Under the pieces are notes generated by a model. It saw only the letters and a program-made list of their open reading frames with translations, did not search any database and was not told where the DNA came from. DNA of 64,000 nucleotides, taken from positions 2,644,001 to 2,708,000 of the forward strand of contig NZ_CP050954.1 in NCBI RefSeq assembly GCF_012273015.1, in the 5' to 3' direction. The position numbers and the translations under genes were made by a program. The stretch is from Hymenobacter sp. BT18 (GTDB lineage Bacteria > Bacteroidota > Bacteroidia > Cytophagales > Hymenobacteraceae). This document shows, piece after piece, positions 1 to 7,450 of this stretch. Numbering within the stretch: the first letter of the stretch is position 1; the number at the start of each line of letters is the position of its first letter.

Positions 1-715
1 GAACGGGCGCTGAGCTACGTGGGCCGGCTACCGCAACCGTCCAGCGTACCCGGGAGCCCGCCGGGCAACGAAATGAGGGCTCGGCTGCCGTAAAAACCGC
101 CCGGTGTGTGTAGGCCGGGGGTTGAATGAAAACCCGCGTTTCAGCAATGATGCTGGCAGCCGGAGGGCCAGGGTTGGTGGAGACTGGAAACTCCAGGGGG
201 CTGGTACGTGACATGGCAGGAGCTACCGCCCGCCCTTCACTCCAGAAGTCTACCCCCACTGCTGCTACCAGTAAAGCCAGCATAAGCAGCAATGGCCCGC
301 GCCACGCAATAGGCAGCAAGGGGCCTCGTTGCGCCAGCAGCTCCAGCAGCGCAGCGCAGGTGCGCCCCAGCTGGAGTTTTTCCAGCAGCTGCAGGTCTTC
401 GGCCGGTCGTAGCAGCAGGCCGCTACTGTCCTCCAGCGCCGGGTACTGGCGGTCGAGCTGGCCGGCAAAGAACGAAAGGGGCCGGTGAGCAAGGCGCCAG
501 CAGTATCCAGCCATCAGCAGCCCTGCTACTCCCAGCGTGGCCCACATGGCCCAAGCCGGGGCAGCCTGTTGTAGTGCTACCAGTAGCGCGCTGGCTCCCG
601 CTGCTACGGGCAGAAAGGAAGCGAACAGCTGCCGTCCCACCTGCCGCCGCCAGGCCCGCTGAAGCAAGGCATAGGGTACCTCGGCTGTTGCCAATGAGCG
701 GCTAGTAGTAGTCAT
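1..715 (-). CDS. DUF4175-like membrane protein, 3' part outside window
   Basis: The frame is open from the ATG at 713-715 to the left edge, so only the first 238 codons are visible. It has hydrophobic segments at about residues 30-50, 54-72 and 140-157. After these comes the start of an extracytoplasmic region with the motif VFIQPPAYT (195-203). That pattern fits the large DUF4175-type membrane proteins that often close MoxR/DUF58/BatA clusters in Bacteroidota; their function is unknown. The start overlaps the stop of the BatA-like gene upstream (ATGA at 712-715), which suggests translational coupling. The family name is an inference from the motif and position, because most of the protein is missing. 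Confidence 0.7.
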   Translation of the reverse strand, partial: MTTTSRSLATAEVPYALLQRAWRRQVGRQLFASFLPVAAGASALLVALQQAAPAWAMWATLGVAGLLMAGYCWRLAHRPLSFFAGQLDRQYPALEDSSGLLLRPAEDLQLLEKLQLGRTCAALLELLAQRGPLLPIAWRGPLLLMLALLVAAVGVDFWSEGRAVAPAMSRTSPLEFPVSTNPGPPAASIIAETRVFIQPPAYTHRAVFTAAEPSFRCPAGSRVRWTVAVAGPRSSAPV

Positions 716-2232
716 AGGGCATTGCTCGATTGGGAAGTTGCCGCCTGCCGGCTGGACAGCCAGCGTTCCAGGCCCAGCAGAAATGCTGCGGCTACTGCCA
801 GCCAGGGGCGCAAGTCCAGGTAGTGCGCGCTGGCGGGTAGCTCACGTACGGTGGTTGGCGTGCTGTCTACTACGCTGATTTGGCTGCTGGGCAATAAGCG
901 CCGGTCGTAGCGCAAGGGTACAGAGGATGGTTGCTGGAGCAGGGGGAGGAGAAGCTCCGGTAGTTCAGGGGTGTTGCCCAGGGTGCTCCAGCTTGCGTGC
1001 AGACGCGTGTAGCAGCGGTAGTGCTGTTGGTGGCCCTGTTGCTCCACTGTCAGCAACGGACGGGCTGCACCATCAGCCCAAAGTACTTGCTGGGTGGAAG
1101 CAGCCGAGACGCGGCTCACCCGCGTGAAGGAAATTTCCGGGGCATCGGGGAAAGGCTGAAAGCGGCCGGTAACCGCGCGGCCGGCATCGGTCGGAAACTG
1201 CCAGGTCTGCACTGCTTGAGCCCGGGGAAGTGGGGCGGTGCTGAGCCAGAAAAGCCAGTCCAGCTCCATAGCCGCCGGTGGGTCTTGGCCCGACACGGTA
1301 AGCTGCAGCGGGGCTGTTAGCCCTATGGCGGCGGCCCGAAGGGCCGCCCGCAAAAAACGCGCATCTTCCCCAAAGGCAGCATCTGCCCGAAGCCAGGCGC
1401 GGATGGGGCGTTGGCGAATGAGAACCGTATCGGTGGCCGAAAGCAGGTATGCGCCTCCTTGGTAGGGCTGACGCCGCCAGGCTCCCAGCCCCGGCACGCG
1501 GAGCGTACCAGAGGCTGGGAAAGCCAGGCGTAGCGGCCGGAACGTCACCTGCTCGTCGGTACTACGTCCCAGCACCAGGTAGAGGCTGTCGGGCCGGGGC
1601 TGGTAGGCCGACTGGAGCCAGGTACTGGAGTCGGCAACCGGCACCAGCTGCCACTGCACTTGGGGCGGTAGCAGCGGCCGCCGCCCCTGAAACTGCCCAC
1701 GGGTGGCGGAGGTAAACACGCGGAGTGGTCGGTTGGGAAAAGAATCCACGGCTTGCTGCACGCGCATCCAGGTGTTTTCGGGCTGGCGGGGCAGCTCCGC
1801 TACCACCGTGAGGCCGGAGTCGAGCCGGGCCCAGGCCGCCGGAGCAACGAGGGGAAATCCAGCCCGCAGCATTCGGGTTTCGTAGCCGCGCTTGCGTAGA
1901 GAATCAAGCGAAGCCCGTACGGCCGGCAGGGTCTCGGAGGCCAGGAGTTCCGGGCTGATCAGCAGCTGACCACGCACGGGTGGGGGCGGCTGTTGCCAGC
2001 GCAGGCCCGCCACGGCCAGGGCGAGCAGCGTCAGCAGCAGCGCCCGCAGCAGAAACAAGGGTAGCTGCTCCGGCTTCAGGCTTCGCAGTCGTTGGTTGGC
2101 CCCGGTTTCCAGCCAGCGGAGGCTGCCCACCCGCACCGTGCGGCCAGGACGCCGGTTCCAGAGGTAGATAGCCAGCGGAACCAGCAGGCCCAGCAACGCT
2201 ATGAATCCGGATGGCGACGAGAAGCTAAGCAT
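712..2232 (-). CDS. BatA N-terminal domain membrane protein
   Basis: The 506-residue protein starts with the aerotolerance-type BatA N-terminal domain: a membrane helix at about 9-25 followed by YLWNRRPGRTVRVGSLRWL, then a second helix at about 60-78. The middle is a soluble region of about 400 residues with no clear MIDAS (DxSxS) motif, so any von Willebrand fold there is degenerate. A C-terminal helix near 480-495 anchors it again. It follows the DUF58 gene and overlaps the next gene by four bases, so it is probably the third member of a MoxR-DUF58-BatA-DUF4175 operon. Such clusters are thought to be MoxR-dependent membrane complexes; the substrate is unknown. Confidence 0.82.
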   Translation of the reverse strand: MLSFSSPSGFIALLGLLVPLAIYLWNRRPGRTVRVGSLRWLETGANQRLRSLKPEQLPLFLLRALLLTLLALAVAGLRWQQPPPPVRGQLLISPELLASETLPAVRASLDSLRKRGYETRMLRAGFPLVAPAAWARLDSGLTVVAELPRQPENTWMRVQQAVDSFPNRPLRVFTSATRGQFQGRRPLLPPQVQWQLVPVADSSTWLQSAYQPRPDSLYLVLGRSTDEQVTFRPLRLAFPASGTLRVPGLGAWRRQPYQGGAYLLSATDTVLIRQRPIRAWLRADAAFGEDARFLRAALRAAAIGLTAPLQLTVSGQDPPAAMELDWLFWLSTAPLPRAQAVQTWQFPTDAGRAVTGRFQPFPDAPEISFTRVSRVSAASTQQVLWADGAARPLLTVEQQGHQQHYRCYTRLHASWSTLGNTPELPELLLPLLQQPSSVPLRYDRRLLPSSQISVVDSTPTTVRELPASAHYLDLRPWLAVAAAFLLGLERWLSSRQAATSQSSNAL

Positions 2233-2298
2233 GCGGGAAAAATCGAGCGGCTAACGGATGACCAGGTGAAAACAAAACAGAAAGAGCAACGGGGGACT

Positions 2299-3174
2299 TT
2301 ATAGCGCCGCTTGTCGTCGCTGCAGAAACACGCGCAGGGCTTGGTCGAGAGGCTCCGCGGTGTCCAACAGATGATAGTCGAAGCCCTGGCGGCGGGCGGC
2401 AGTAGCCGTTTCCCGCAGCCACTGCTGCTGCCGGCTAAGCCAGCCGGCGCGCTGCTGGTCGGCGTTCAGCTGCACGGCGCGGCCCGTTTCCAGGTCTTCG
2501 AAGGTAAGGGCGCCGCGGTAGGTGAAGCGTAGCTCGTTTCCGGCCAGTACGTGCAACAGCAGCACTTCCGCGCCCGTGGCCCGCAACCGGGCGAGCAGGC
2601 CCCGAATCTCCGACTCTTCCTCGTACAGGTCGCTCACGCACACCAGCAGCCGCTTTTGGGCGCGGGCTGTGAGGGACTGCAGGTCGGCTGGGGCGGGGAA
2701 GCGGCCGGCGGCAGTAGTTTGCTCCAGGGCGTGAAACAGGCGCGGCAGCTGGCGGGTATCGGCGCGGGGCGGCACGTGCTGGTGGCCGCTGGCGTGCAGT
2801 ACCGTCAGGCCCACGGCATCGCCCTGCTGGCGGGCCAGGTAGGCCAGGGCAGCCAGGAGCAAGCGGGCATAGTCGAGCTTGGCAAGGCCGTTGTCGTCCT
2901 GGTGGTTCATGCTGGCGGTGGCGTCCAGCAGCAGGTGTACCGTGAGGCTGGCCTCTACCTCCGACTCGCGCAGGTAATACCGATCAGAACGCGCCGCCAG
3001 CCGCCAATCGAGGCGGCGCAGGTCGTCGCCGGGCTGATAGGGGCGGTACTGGCTGAACTCCAGCCCGGCGCCCCGCTGCCGGCTGTGGTGCTGACCGTGC
3101 AGAAAGCCCTCCACGGCCTGGCGGGCGGCCAGGGGCAGGTTGCGCAGCGCATGCAGGACTTCAGGGGAAAGCAT
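2299..3174 (-). CDS. DUF58 domain protein
   Basis: With the ATG at 3172-3174 the product is 291 residues, normal for DUF58 proteins. It carries the family signature YQPGDDLRRLDW at about 46-57 and RSDRYYLRESE just after. A von Willebrand-like metal site follows (LDATASM, Asp84). The frame stays open to 3246, but the extra 24 residues would be encoded by a low-complexity inverted spacer (3183-3265), so the shorter start is preferred. DUF58 proteins are partners of MoxR ATPases; the molecular role is unproven. It sits between the MoxR gene and the BatA-like gene on the same strand, consistent with one operon. Confidence 0.88.
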   Translation of the reverse strand: MLSPEVLHALRNLPLAARQAVEGFLHGQHHSRQRGAGLEFSQYRPYQPGDDLRRLDWRLAARSDRYYLRESEVEASLTVHLLLDATASMNHQDDNGLAKLDYARLLLAALAYLARQQGDAVGLTVLHASGHQHVPPRADTRQLPRLFHALEQTTAAGRFPAPADLQSLTARAQKRLLVCVSDLYEEESEIRGLLARLRATGAEVLLLHVLAGNELRFTYRGALTFEDLETGRAVQLNADQQRAGWLSRQQQWLRETATAARRQGFDYHLLDTAEPLDQALRVFLQRRQAAL

Positions 3175-3182
3175 TCTTGGGT

Positions 3183-3265
3183 GTTCGTTTTTAGGTGTCA
3201 GTTGCTGGCTGCTCGTTGCTCGTTGTTCTTGAAGCTGTCCTGACAACTAACAACTAAAAACGAAC
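3183..3265. repeat. Intergenic inverted word-repeat, MoxR/DUF58 spacer
   Basis: A perfect 12-base inverted repeat (gttcgtttttag at 3183-3194, ctaaaaacgaac at 3254-3265) encloses reiterated short words such as gctcgttgctcgttgttc and caactaacaacta. It fills the spacer between the MoxR and DUF58 genes. A transcript could fold here, but there is no terminal T-run. It resembles in design, not in sequence, the elements near 8777, 12496, 25195 and 53688. Confidence 0.6.
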
Positions 3266-3274
3266 AACTAGCCC

Positions 3275-4252
3275 CTACACGGGTACGGCCTTCAGCAGAG
3301 CGGCTACGGCGTCGTCGGGGGTGAGGCTGTCGGCTTCGGCGTTGAAGTTGAGTAGCACGCGGTGGCGCAGCACGGCTGGGGCCAGGGCGTGCAAATCGTC
3401 CAGCGTAGCGGCAAAGCGGCCTTGCAGCAGCGCCCGGGCCTTGGCGCACAAAATGAGGGCCTGCCCCGCCCGCGGTCCGGCCCCCCAGCGGCCGTAGTCC
3501 TGAATAAATTTGACGGAAGATGTGGCCGGCCGCGTCGCCCGCACCAGCCGGTTCACGAAGGCCAGCAGCTCGGGGCTAATGCTTACCTGTCGCACCAGCT
3601 GCTGCAGCTGCCGGATGTCTTCGCCGCCCAGTACCGGGCGTACCTCGGCGCGGCCCGTGCCGGTGGTGCCACTGAGCACGGCCAGCTCCTCCTGCTCGGT
3701 GGGGTAGCCGATGCGGATGTACAGCAGGAACCGGTCGAGCTGGGCCTCGGGCAGCGGATACGTGCCGCTTTGCTCGATGGGGTTTTGGGTAGCCAGCAGG
3801 AAAAACGGCTTCGGCAGCGCGTGTTCCTGCCCCGCGTAGGTAACGTGGCCTTCCTGCATGGCCTCCAGCAGCGCCGCCTGGGTTTTGGGCGGGGTGCGGT
3901 TGATTTCATCGGCCAGCACTAAGCTGGCGAAGATAGGCCCGGGCTGAAAAGTGAAGGTGCGGCGGCCGGTGCCGTGGTCTTCCTCCAGGACTTCAGTGCC
4001 CAGAATATCCGTGGGCATCAGGTCGGGGGTGAACTGAATGCGGCGGAAGGGCAGGTCGGTGGCCTGGGCTAGGGTGCGCACCAGCAGGGTTTTGGCCAGG
4101 CCCGGCACACCTTCCAGCAGGGCGTGGCCCCCGGCCAGCAACGCCACCAGCACTTCATCCAGCACGGCCTCCTGGCCTACAATGACTTTGGCTATTTCCT
4201 GCCGGAGAGGGGGCAGCTTTTGCAGCAGGCGGTGTACGTCTTGTTCGGTCAC
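3275..4252 (-). CDS. MoxR family AAA+ ATPase
   Basis: From the GTG at 4250-4252 the product is 325 residues, the usual MoxR size. Walker A is GVPGLAKT (48-55), Walker B is LVLADEIN (111-118), the sensor region is ATQNP (154-158), and the MoxR-specific EAQLDRF is at 169-175. MoxR proteins are AAA+ chaperone-like ATPases that act with DUF58/VWA partners to mature protein complexes. The frame is open to a TTG at 4408 but has no ATG, and the extra residues lack family similarity, so the GTG start is preferred without being certain. It is the first gene of the operon that continues through DUF58, BatA-like and DUF4175-like genes. Confidence 0.9.
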   Translation of the reverse strand: MTEQDVHRLLQKLPPLRQEIAKVIVGQEAVLDEVLVALLAGGHALLEGVPGLAKTLLVRTLAQATDLPFRRIQFTPDLMPTDILGTEVLEEDHGTGRRTFTFQPGPIFASLVLADEINRTPPKTQAALLEAMQEGHVTYAGQEHALPKPFFLLATQNPIEQSGTYPLPEAQLDRFLLYIRIGYPTEQEELAVLSGTTGTGRAEVRPVLGGEDIRQLQQLVRQVSISPELLAFVNRLVRATRPATSSVKFIQDYGRWGAGPRAGQALILCAKARALLQGRFAATLDDLHALAPAVLRHRVLLNFNAEADSLTPDDAVAALLKAVPV

Positions 4253-4425
4253 TGGCGGTGTTGGAAAGTCAGCAGGAAGGGAAGGGTAAAGGTTACGCAA
4301 AGTCAACGGAAAGCAGCAAAAGGCTGCTTGCTGGGGAATATTTTCGCATTTTTTTGCCTCGGCTAAAGTCTGATATGGTCTTCGAATAGTTTGCTGCCCG
4401 GTGGCCAATCTATCTACTTCGGGCC

Positions 4426-5088
4426 ATGAAACACAACCGCACCCACCGTCTTCCGCTATTTCCCCGCGCTACTTTTCTGTGGCTGATGGGCGCTATGCTA
4501 GCTAGCCAACTTGCCCAAGCGCAGTCTGAGCCCGCCCCGGCGGCCACTCCCCAGCCCGGTTTACGCAATGCCGTGCGCATCGATTTAGGCGGAATTTTAA
4601 CCCGCAATGTGGCCTACAACGCCCTCAACTACGACAACCGCTTTCTGCTGCCGATACTGGTGGGCTACGAGCGGCAGGTGGGCCAACGCACCAGCGGCAG
4701 CATAGAAGCCTTGGTGAACGGCGGTTCCCCCAACGAGCGGTTGACGGGCCTGGCCCTGCAAGGCCGCTACTATGCTTTTCAGGGTAAGCAAACGGGCCTG
4801 GCCGGTCTATACGTGGCGCCCACCATGAGCTATCGGGCCGTGCGGCAAACGTTCGGCTATGAGGTCGACTATAAGTCTAAGCTGGGCGGAGTAGGTGCTC
4901 TGCTGGGCGCTCAGTGCCCAATTGGGGCATCCGGCCGGCTGCTGCTGGATATAGCCGGGGGCGTTATGACTTGGAAGCGGCTGGATGCCCGGCCGACTGC
5001 GGGGCAGGAGTACCACAGTACCGAAACATTCTACGAGCGGAATGAGACAGTCTTCGACGGCCGCTTAAGCCTTGGCTACCGGTTTTGA
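4426..5088 (+). CDS. Predicted outer-membrane barrel protein, paralogue A
   Basis: This 220-residue protein has a Sec signal peptide (about 1-33, ending LAQAQ). The rest alternates hydrophobic and polar residues and ends in an aromatic residue (LSLGYRF), as outer-membrane beta-barrels do. I cannot name a family. It is clearly related to the next gene: both share the order VR-D-G, LP-L-YER, LVNGG/LINGG, GRYYA and a C-terminal DGRLSLGYRF-like strand. Divergent from the MoxR gene across about 170 bases. The role is unknown, probably structural or a small-solute barrel in the outer membrane. Confidence 0.8.
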   Translation: MKHNRTHRLPLFPRATFLWLMGAMLASQLAQAQSEPAPAATPQPGLRNAVRIDLGGILTRNVAYNALNYDNRFLLPILVGYERQVGQRTSGSIEALVNGGSPNERLTGLALQGRYYAFQGKQTGLAGLYVAPTMSYRAVRQTFGYEVDYKSKLGGVGALLGAQCPIGASGRLLLDIAGGVMTWKRLDARPTAGQEYHSTETFYERNETVFDGRLSLGYRF

Positions 5089-5194
5089 GGCGGTAAAGGA
5101 GTAAGATAAGCTCGCCTTCTGCCTTATGTCGGCAACTCAGACAAAGTAAAGTAGCATACCTATCGTTCCACGCTGGAAATAGAATAATACGTCC

Positions 5195-5905
5195 ATGCTA
5201 TGTCGAGCTGAGCATTACTACTTCCTGCTGTGCAAGAAAGTGTTTGCGTTGGGGCTGACGCTCAGTGCCACTAGTATCGGCGTTCAGGCGCAAGTTGCGC
5301 CCGATGCGGCTGGCTTGGCTTCCTCAACATCGACTAGGGTGAAGCGCAATATTGTTCGTGTAGACTGGGGTACAGTTCTAGGCTATAACATCTCCTATAA
5401 TTTCTGGAAAAACCACGGACTGGTGTTACCATTACTGGTTTCGTATGAACGCTCTTTGAGCGGACAGTGGAGCGCGGGAGGGGAGGTGCTGATTAACGGT
5501 GGCGACCCTACCCAGCGGCGACGTGGTGTGGGGGTGGCAGCGCGGTATTATGCCCTGCCAGCAAGCCGGTATGTCCTACCATTAGCGGGGAAATATGTGT
5601 CGCCGTTTGTGCAGTACCGTGCCCTGCGCGTTACGGAGGGGTATTGGGGCAGTACACCTGCCATAACTTATGCCAGGCGCGTGGCCGCTGGTCTGCTACT
5701 GGGCTGGCAACAACCCGTTGGCAAACAGGACGACTCTCGCTTTATTTTGGACTTGGCAGCTGGCGCATGTTATCAGGTGCGGACGGGAACTGATCGAACG
5801 CATGATCTTTATGCGTATTATTCTTCTGGTGATGGCAATAAAAGAGGAAGTCTTCGAACCGGCTTCAGGCCCGATTTACGGTTAGGCGTTGGCTGCCGAC
5901 TCTAA
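5195..5905 (+). CDS. Predicted outer-membrane barrel protein, paralogue B
   Basis: A 236-residue tandem paralogue of the preceding gene, with a signal-like N terminus ending in GVQAQ near residue 33. Shared landmarks are NIVRVDWG, LPLLVSYERS, LINGGDPTQRRRG and AARYYALP. The two copies differ substantially elsewhere, so the duplication is old. Its stop is only ten bases from the end of the convergent DUF4159 gene. Codon choice looks less GC-biased than in neighbouring genes, by eye. No family name can be given; outer-membrane location is inferred from the signal peptide and strand-like pattern. Confidence 0.78.
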   Translation: MLCRAEHYYFLLCKKVFALGLTLSATSIGVQAQVAPDAAGLASSTSTRVKRNIVRVDWGTVLGYNISYNFWKNHGLVLPLLVSYERSLSGQWSAGGEVLINGGDPTQRRRGVGVAARYYALPASRYVLPLAGKYVSPFVQYRALRVTEGYWGSTPAITYARRVAAGLLLGWQQPVGKQDDSRFILDLAAGACYQVRTGTDRTHDLYAYYSSGDGNKRGSLRTGFRPDLRLGVGCRL

Positions 5906-5915
5906 GCCTGCTGCT

Positions 5916-6542
5916 TCAAGCCGTTAACGCATACAGCAGAATATTTACGCCGAACTTGGTGTTGTCCTCGGCCAGGAAGCGTTTGTTGCGGAAGTCGTAG
6001 TCCCACTCGCAGCCGTAGTCCTTATTGGAGTAGAGCACGCCCAGGCGCCCATTGAACTCGATGCCTTTCAGGTAGTCGTGCACCAGGTCGTCGCCCCAGC
6101 CGTTGAGCTCGAAGGCCGTGGGCGGCGGCCCTTCCGGAAACTTAAAAAACTGCGAGTAGAGGGCGTGGGTCTTGGGCAGTTTCCGCAGGGCCCCGGCCCC
6201 GAAGCACTGGCGCATCTGCTCCTCAAAGGAGCGCGCAAACAGCCCGTCGATGTCGTGGTTGCAGTCGTCCACGAACACGAAGCCCCCGGCCTTCACGTAC
6301 TGCTCGAAGTTCTTTTTTTCCTGGGCCGAAAACTGCACGAGCCGGTGGCCGGAAAGGTAGCAGAAGGGGTAGTTGAACAGCTCGGGCGAGTCCAGGGCCA
6401 CCACTTTCTCCTTCTGGTTCACGGGTACTTTCGTGTACTGAATCAGAGAGTGCAGCAGGTTAGTGGGCATCCGCTCGTCCACGCCGTCCCAGTCGCCGGA
6501 GCGGTATTTTAGGCGGACGAAGGTGAACGGGGTAGCGGGCAT
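5916..6542 (-). CDS. DUF4159 domain protein
   Basis: The 208-residue product from the ATG at 6540-6542 shows the DUF4159 pattern: FVRLKYRSGDWDG near the start, LFNYPFCYLSGH, then GGFVFVDDCNHD and a C-terminal KFGVNILLYAL. The fold resembles a glutamine-amidotransferase-like domain without an obvious catalytic Cys; function is unknown. DUF4159 genes often accompany MoxR/DUF58/BatA clusters, and that cluster lies about 2.7 kb to the left on the same strand. A TTG ten codons upstream is possible. There is no signal peptide in frame. A 33-codon ORF at 6542-6643 ends in a TGATG overlap with this start. Confidence 0.85.
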   Translation of the reverse strand: MPATPFTFVRLKYRSGDWDGVDERMPTNLLHSLIQYTKVPVNQKEKVVALDSPELFNYPFCYLSGHRLVQFSAQEKKNFEQYVKAGGFVFVDDCNHDIDGLFARSFEEQMRQCFGAGALRKLPKTHALYSQFFKFPEGPPPTAFELNGWGDDLVHDYLKGIEFNGRLGVLYSNKDYGCEWDYDFRNKRFLAEDNTKFGVNILLYALTA

Positions 6543-6643
6543 CAGCAGGAAAACGTGGGGCAAAGACGGCAAAGCCCGGCCAGGGTGGCACGGCGAGCCG
6601 CAAAATCAGCCAAAAAAACGAACCAGCTTATACGGCGGGCCAT
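6542..6643 (-). CDS. Possible 33-residue leader ORF
   Basis: An ATG at 6641-6643 opens a 33-codon frame beginning MARRISWFVFLADF. Its stop shares bases with the DUF4159 start (TGATG at 6540-6544). It could be a coupled leader peptide or the remnant of a signal peptide lost by frameshift. A single-base change does not join it cleanly to the DUF4159 frame. No family similarity is visible, so this is a low-confidence call. Confidence 0.25.
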   Translation of the reverse strand: MARRISWFVFLADFAARRATLAGLCRLCPTFSC

Positions 6644-6685
6644 GGTCAGGGCGTTGTAGCCGGCAATAAACCAAGAGCTCGGCGG

Positions 6686-6716
6686 TTGAATCTGCCGTGC
6701 TGGCCGCCTACCTTTA
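6686..6716 (+). promoter_or_regulatory. Possible Bacteroidota promoter for the 6739 gene
   Basis: TTG at 6686-6688, a 20-base spacer, then TACCTTTA (6709-6716), one mismatch from TAnnTTTG. The inferred transcription start would fall about 15 bases before the ATG at 6739. Weak evidence from spacing and match only. Confidence 0.35.
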
Positions 6717-6738
6717 CTTTTCTACTCCCTTTCTCTTT

Positions 6739-7377
6739 ATGAAGAAGCTACTATTTACCTTGCTGGGCGCCCTGCTGACCCTCAGCGCGGCCCAAGCCCA
6801 GGTGGGCATCAAAGGCGGCCTGAACGCGGCCGTGCTCGACGGCCAGGATATCAACCAGAAAACCGATTACCAGTTCACCTACCACGCGGGGCTGTTCTAC
6901 GTCTACAACGTGGTGGGGCCGCTGTCCATCCGGCCCGAGCTGTTGTATTCCGTGCAGGGCTCCGAGTTTAAAAATGCCCAGGAAGACTACGCCACCAAGC
7001 TACAGTACGTGAACCTGCCCATCCTGCTCGACCTCAAAATCAGCAAGCTGCACCTGCAGGCCGGCCCGCAGTTTGGGCTCCTGCTCACGGCTCAGGAAGC
7101 CGGCACCGTGGTCACAGGTTACGATTTCACCACTTCGCCGCCCACGCCCACCGGCTACGGGAAGGTAAGCGGACAGGTGAAAGACAAATACAACGACAAG
7201 GACTTCAGCCTCTGCGCCGGCCTGGAGCTGGAGCTGGTGGCCGGGCTGCGCGTGGGTGGCCGCTTCAACGCCGGCCTCACCGACATTGCCGACTACAAAG
7301 ACGTACGCAGCGCCAACGATGCCCGCCTCAAAAACCGTGTAATTCAGGCCTACGCTGCGTTTCAGCTGGGTAAGTAA
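6739..7377 (+). CDS. PorT-like outer-membrane beta-barrel protein
   Basis: The ATG at 6739 gives a 212-residue protein with a clean signal peptide (MKKLLFTLLGALLTL, cleavage after AQA near residue 20). It is followed by VGIKGGLN, the typical opening of the outer-membrane beta-barrel (PorT-type) family. Later landmarks are RPELLYS, NLPILLDL and LHLQAGPQFGLL, all usual in that family. The upstream frame extension to 6697 would only add residues before the signal peptide and is rejected. A strong terminator follows directly. General barrel role; the ligand is unknown. Confidence 0.88.
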   Translation: MKKLLFTLLGALLTLSAAQAQVGIKGGLNAAVLDGQDINQKTDYQFTYHAGLFYVYNVVGPLSIRPELLYSVQGSEFKNAQEDYATKLQYVNLPILLDLKISKLHLQAGPQFGLLLTAQEAGTVVTGYDFTTSPPTPTGYGKVSGQVKDKYNDKDFSLCAGLELELVAGLRVGGRFNAGLTDIADYKDVRSANDARLKNRVIQAYAAFQLGK

Positions 7378-7398
7378 TTTCTTGAGTTTTAATATAGC

Positions 7399-7432
7399 AA
7401 AAGCCCCATCGAATGGTTCGACGGGGCTTTTG
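7399..7432. terminator. Bidirectional intrinsic terminator
   Basis: A hairpin pairs aaaagcccc-tcgaa with ttcga-ggggctttt around a short loop, flanked by A and T runs on opposite sides. It lies between the convergent barrel gene (ends 7377) and tldE copy 1 (ends 7451), so it can stop both transcripts. Confidence 0.9.
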
Positions 7433-7450
7433 TTATAATGACTACGCTGG

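Noticed and set aside
126..488. Plus-strand ORF of 120 residues near the left edge
   Set aside because: It is antisense to the open DUF4175-like frame (1-715), which has membrane segments and a coupled ATGA start.
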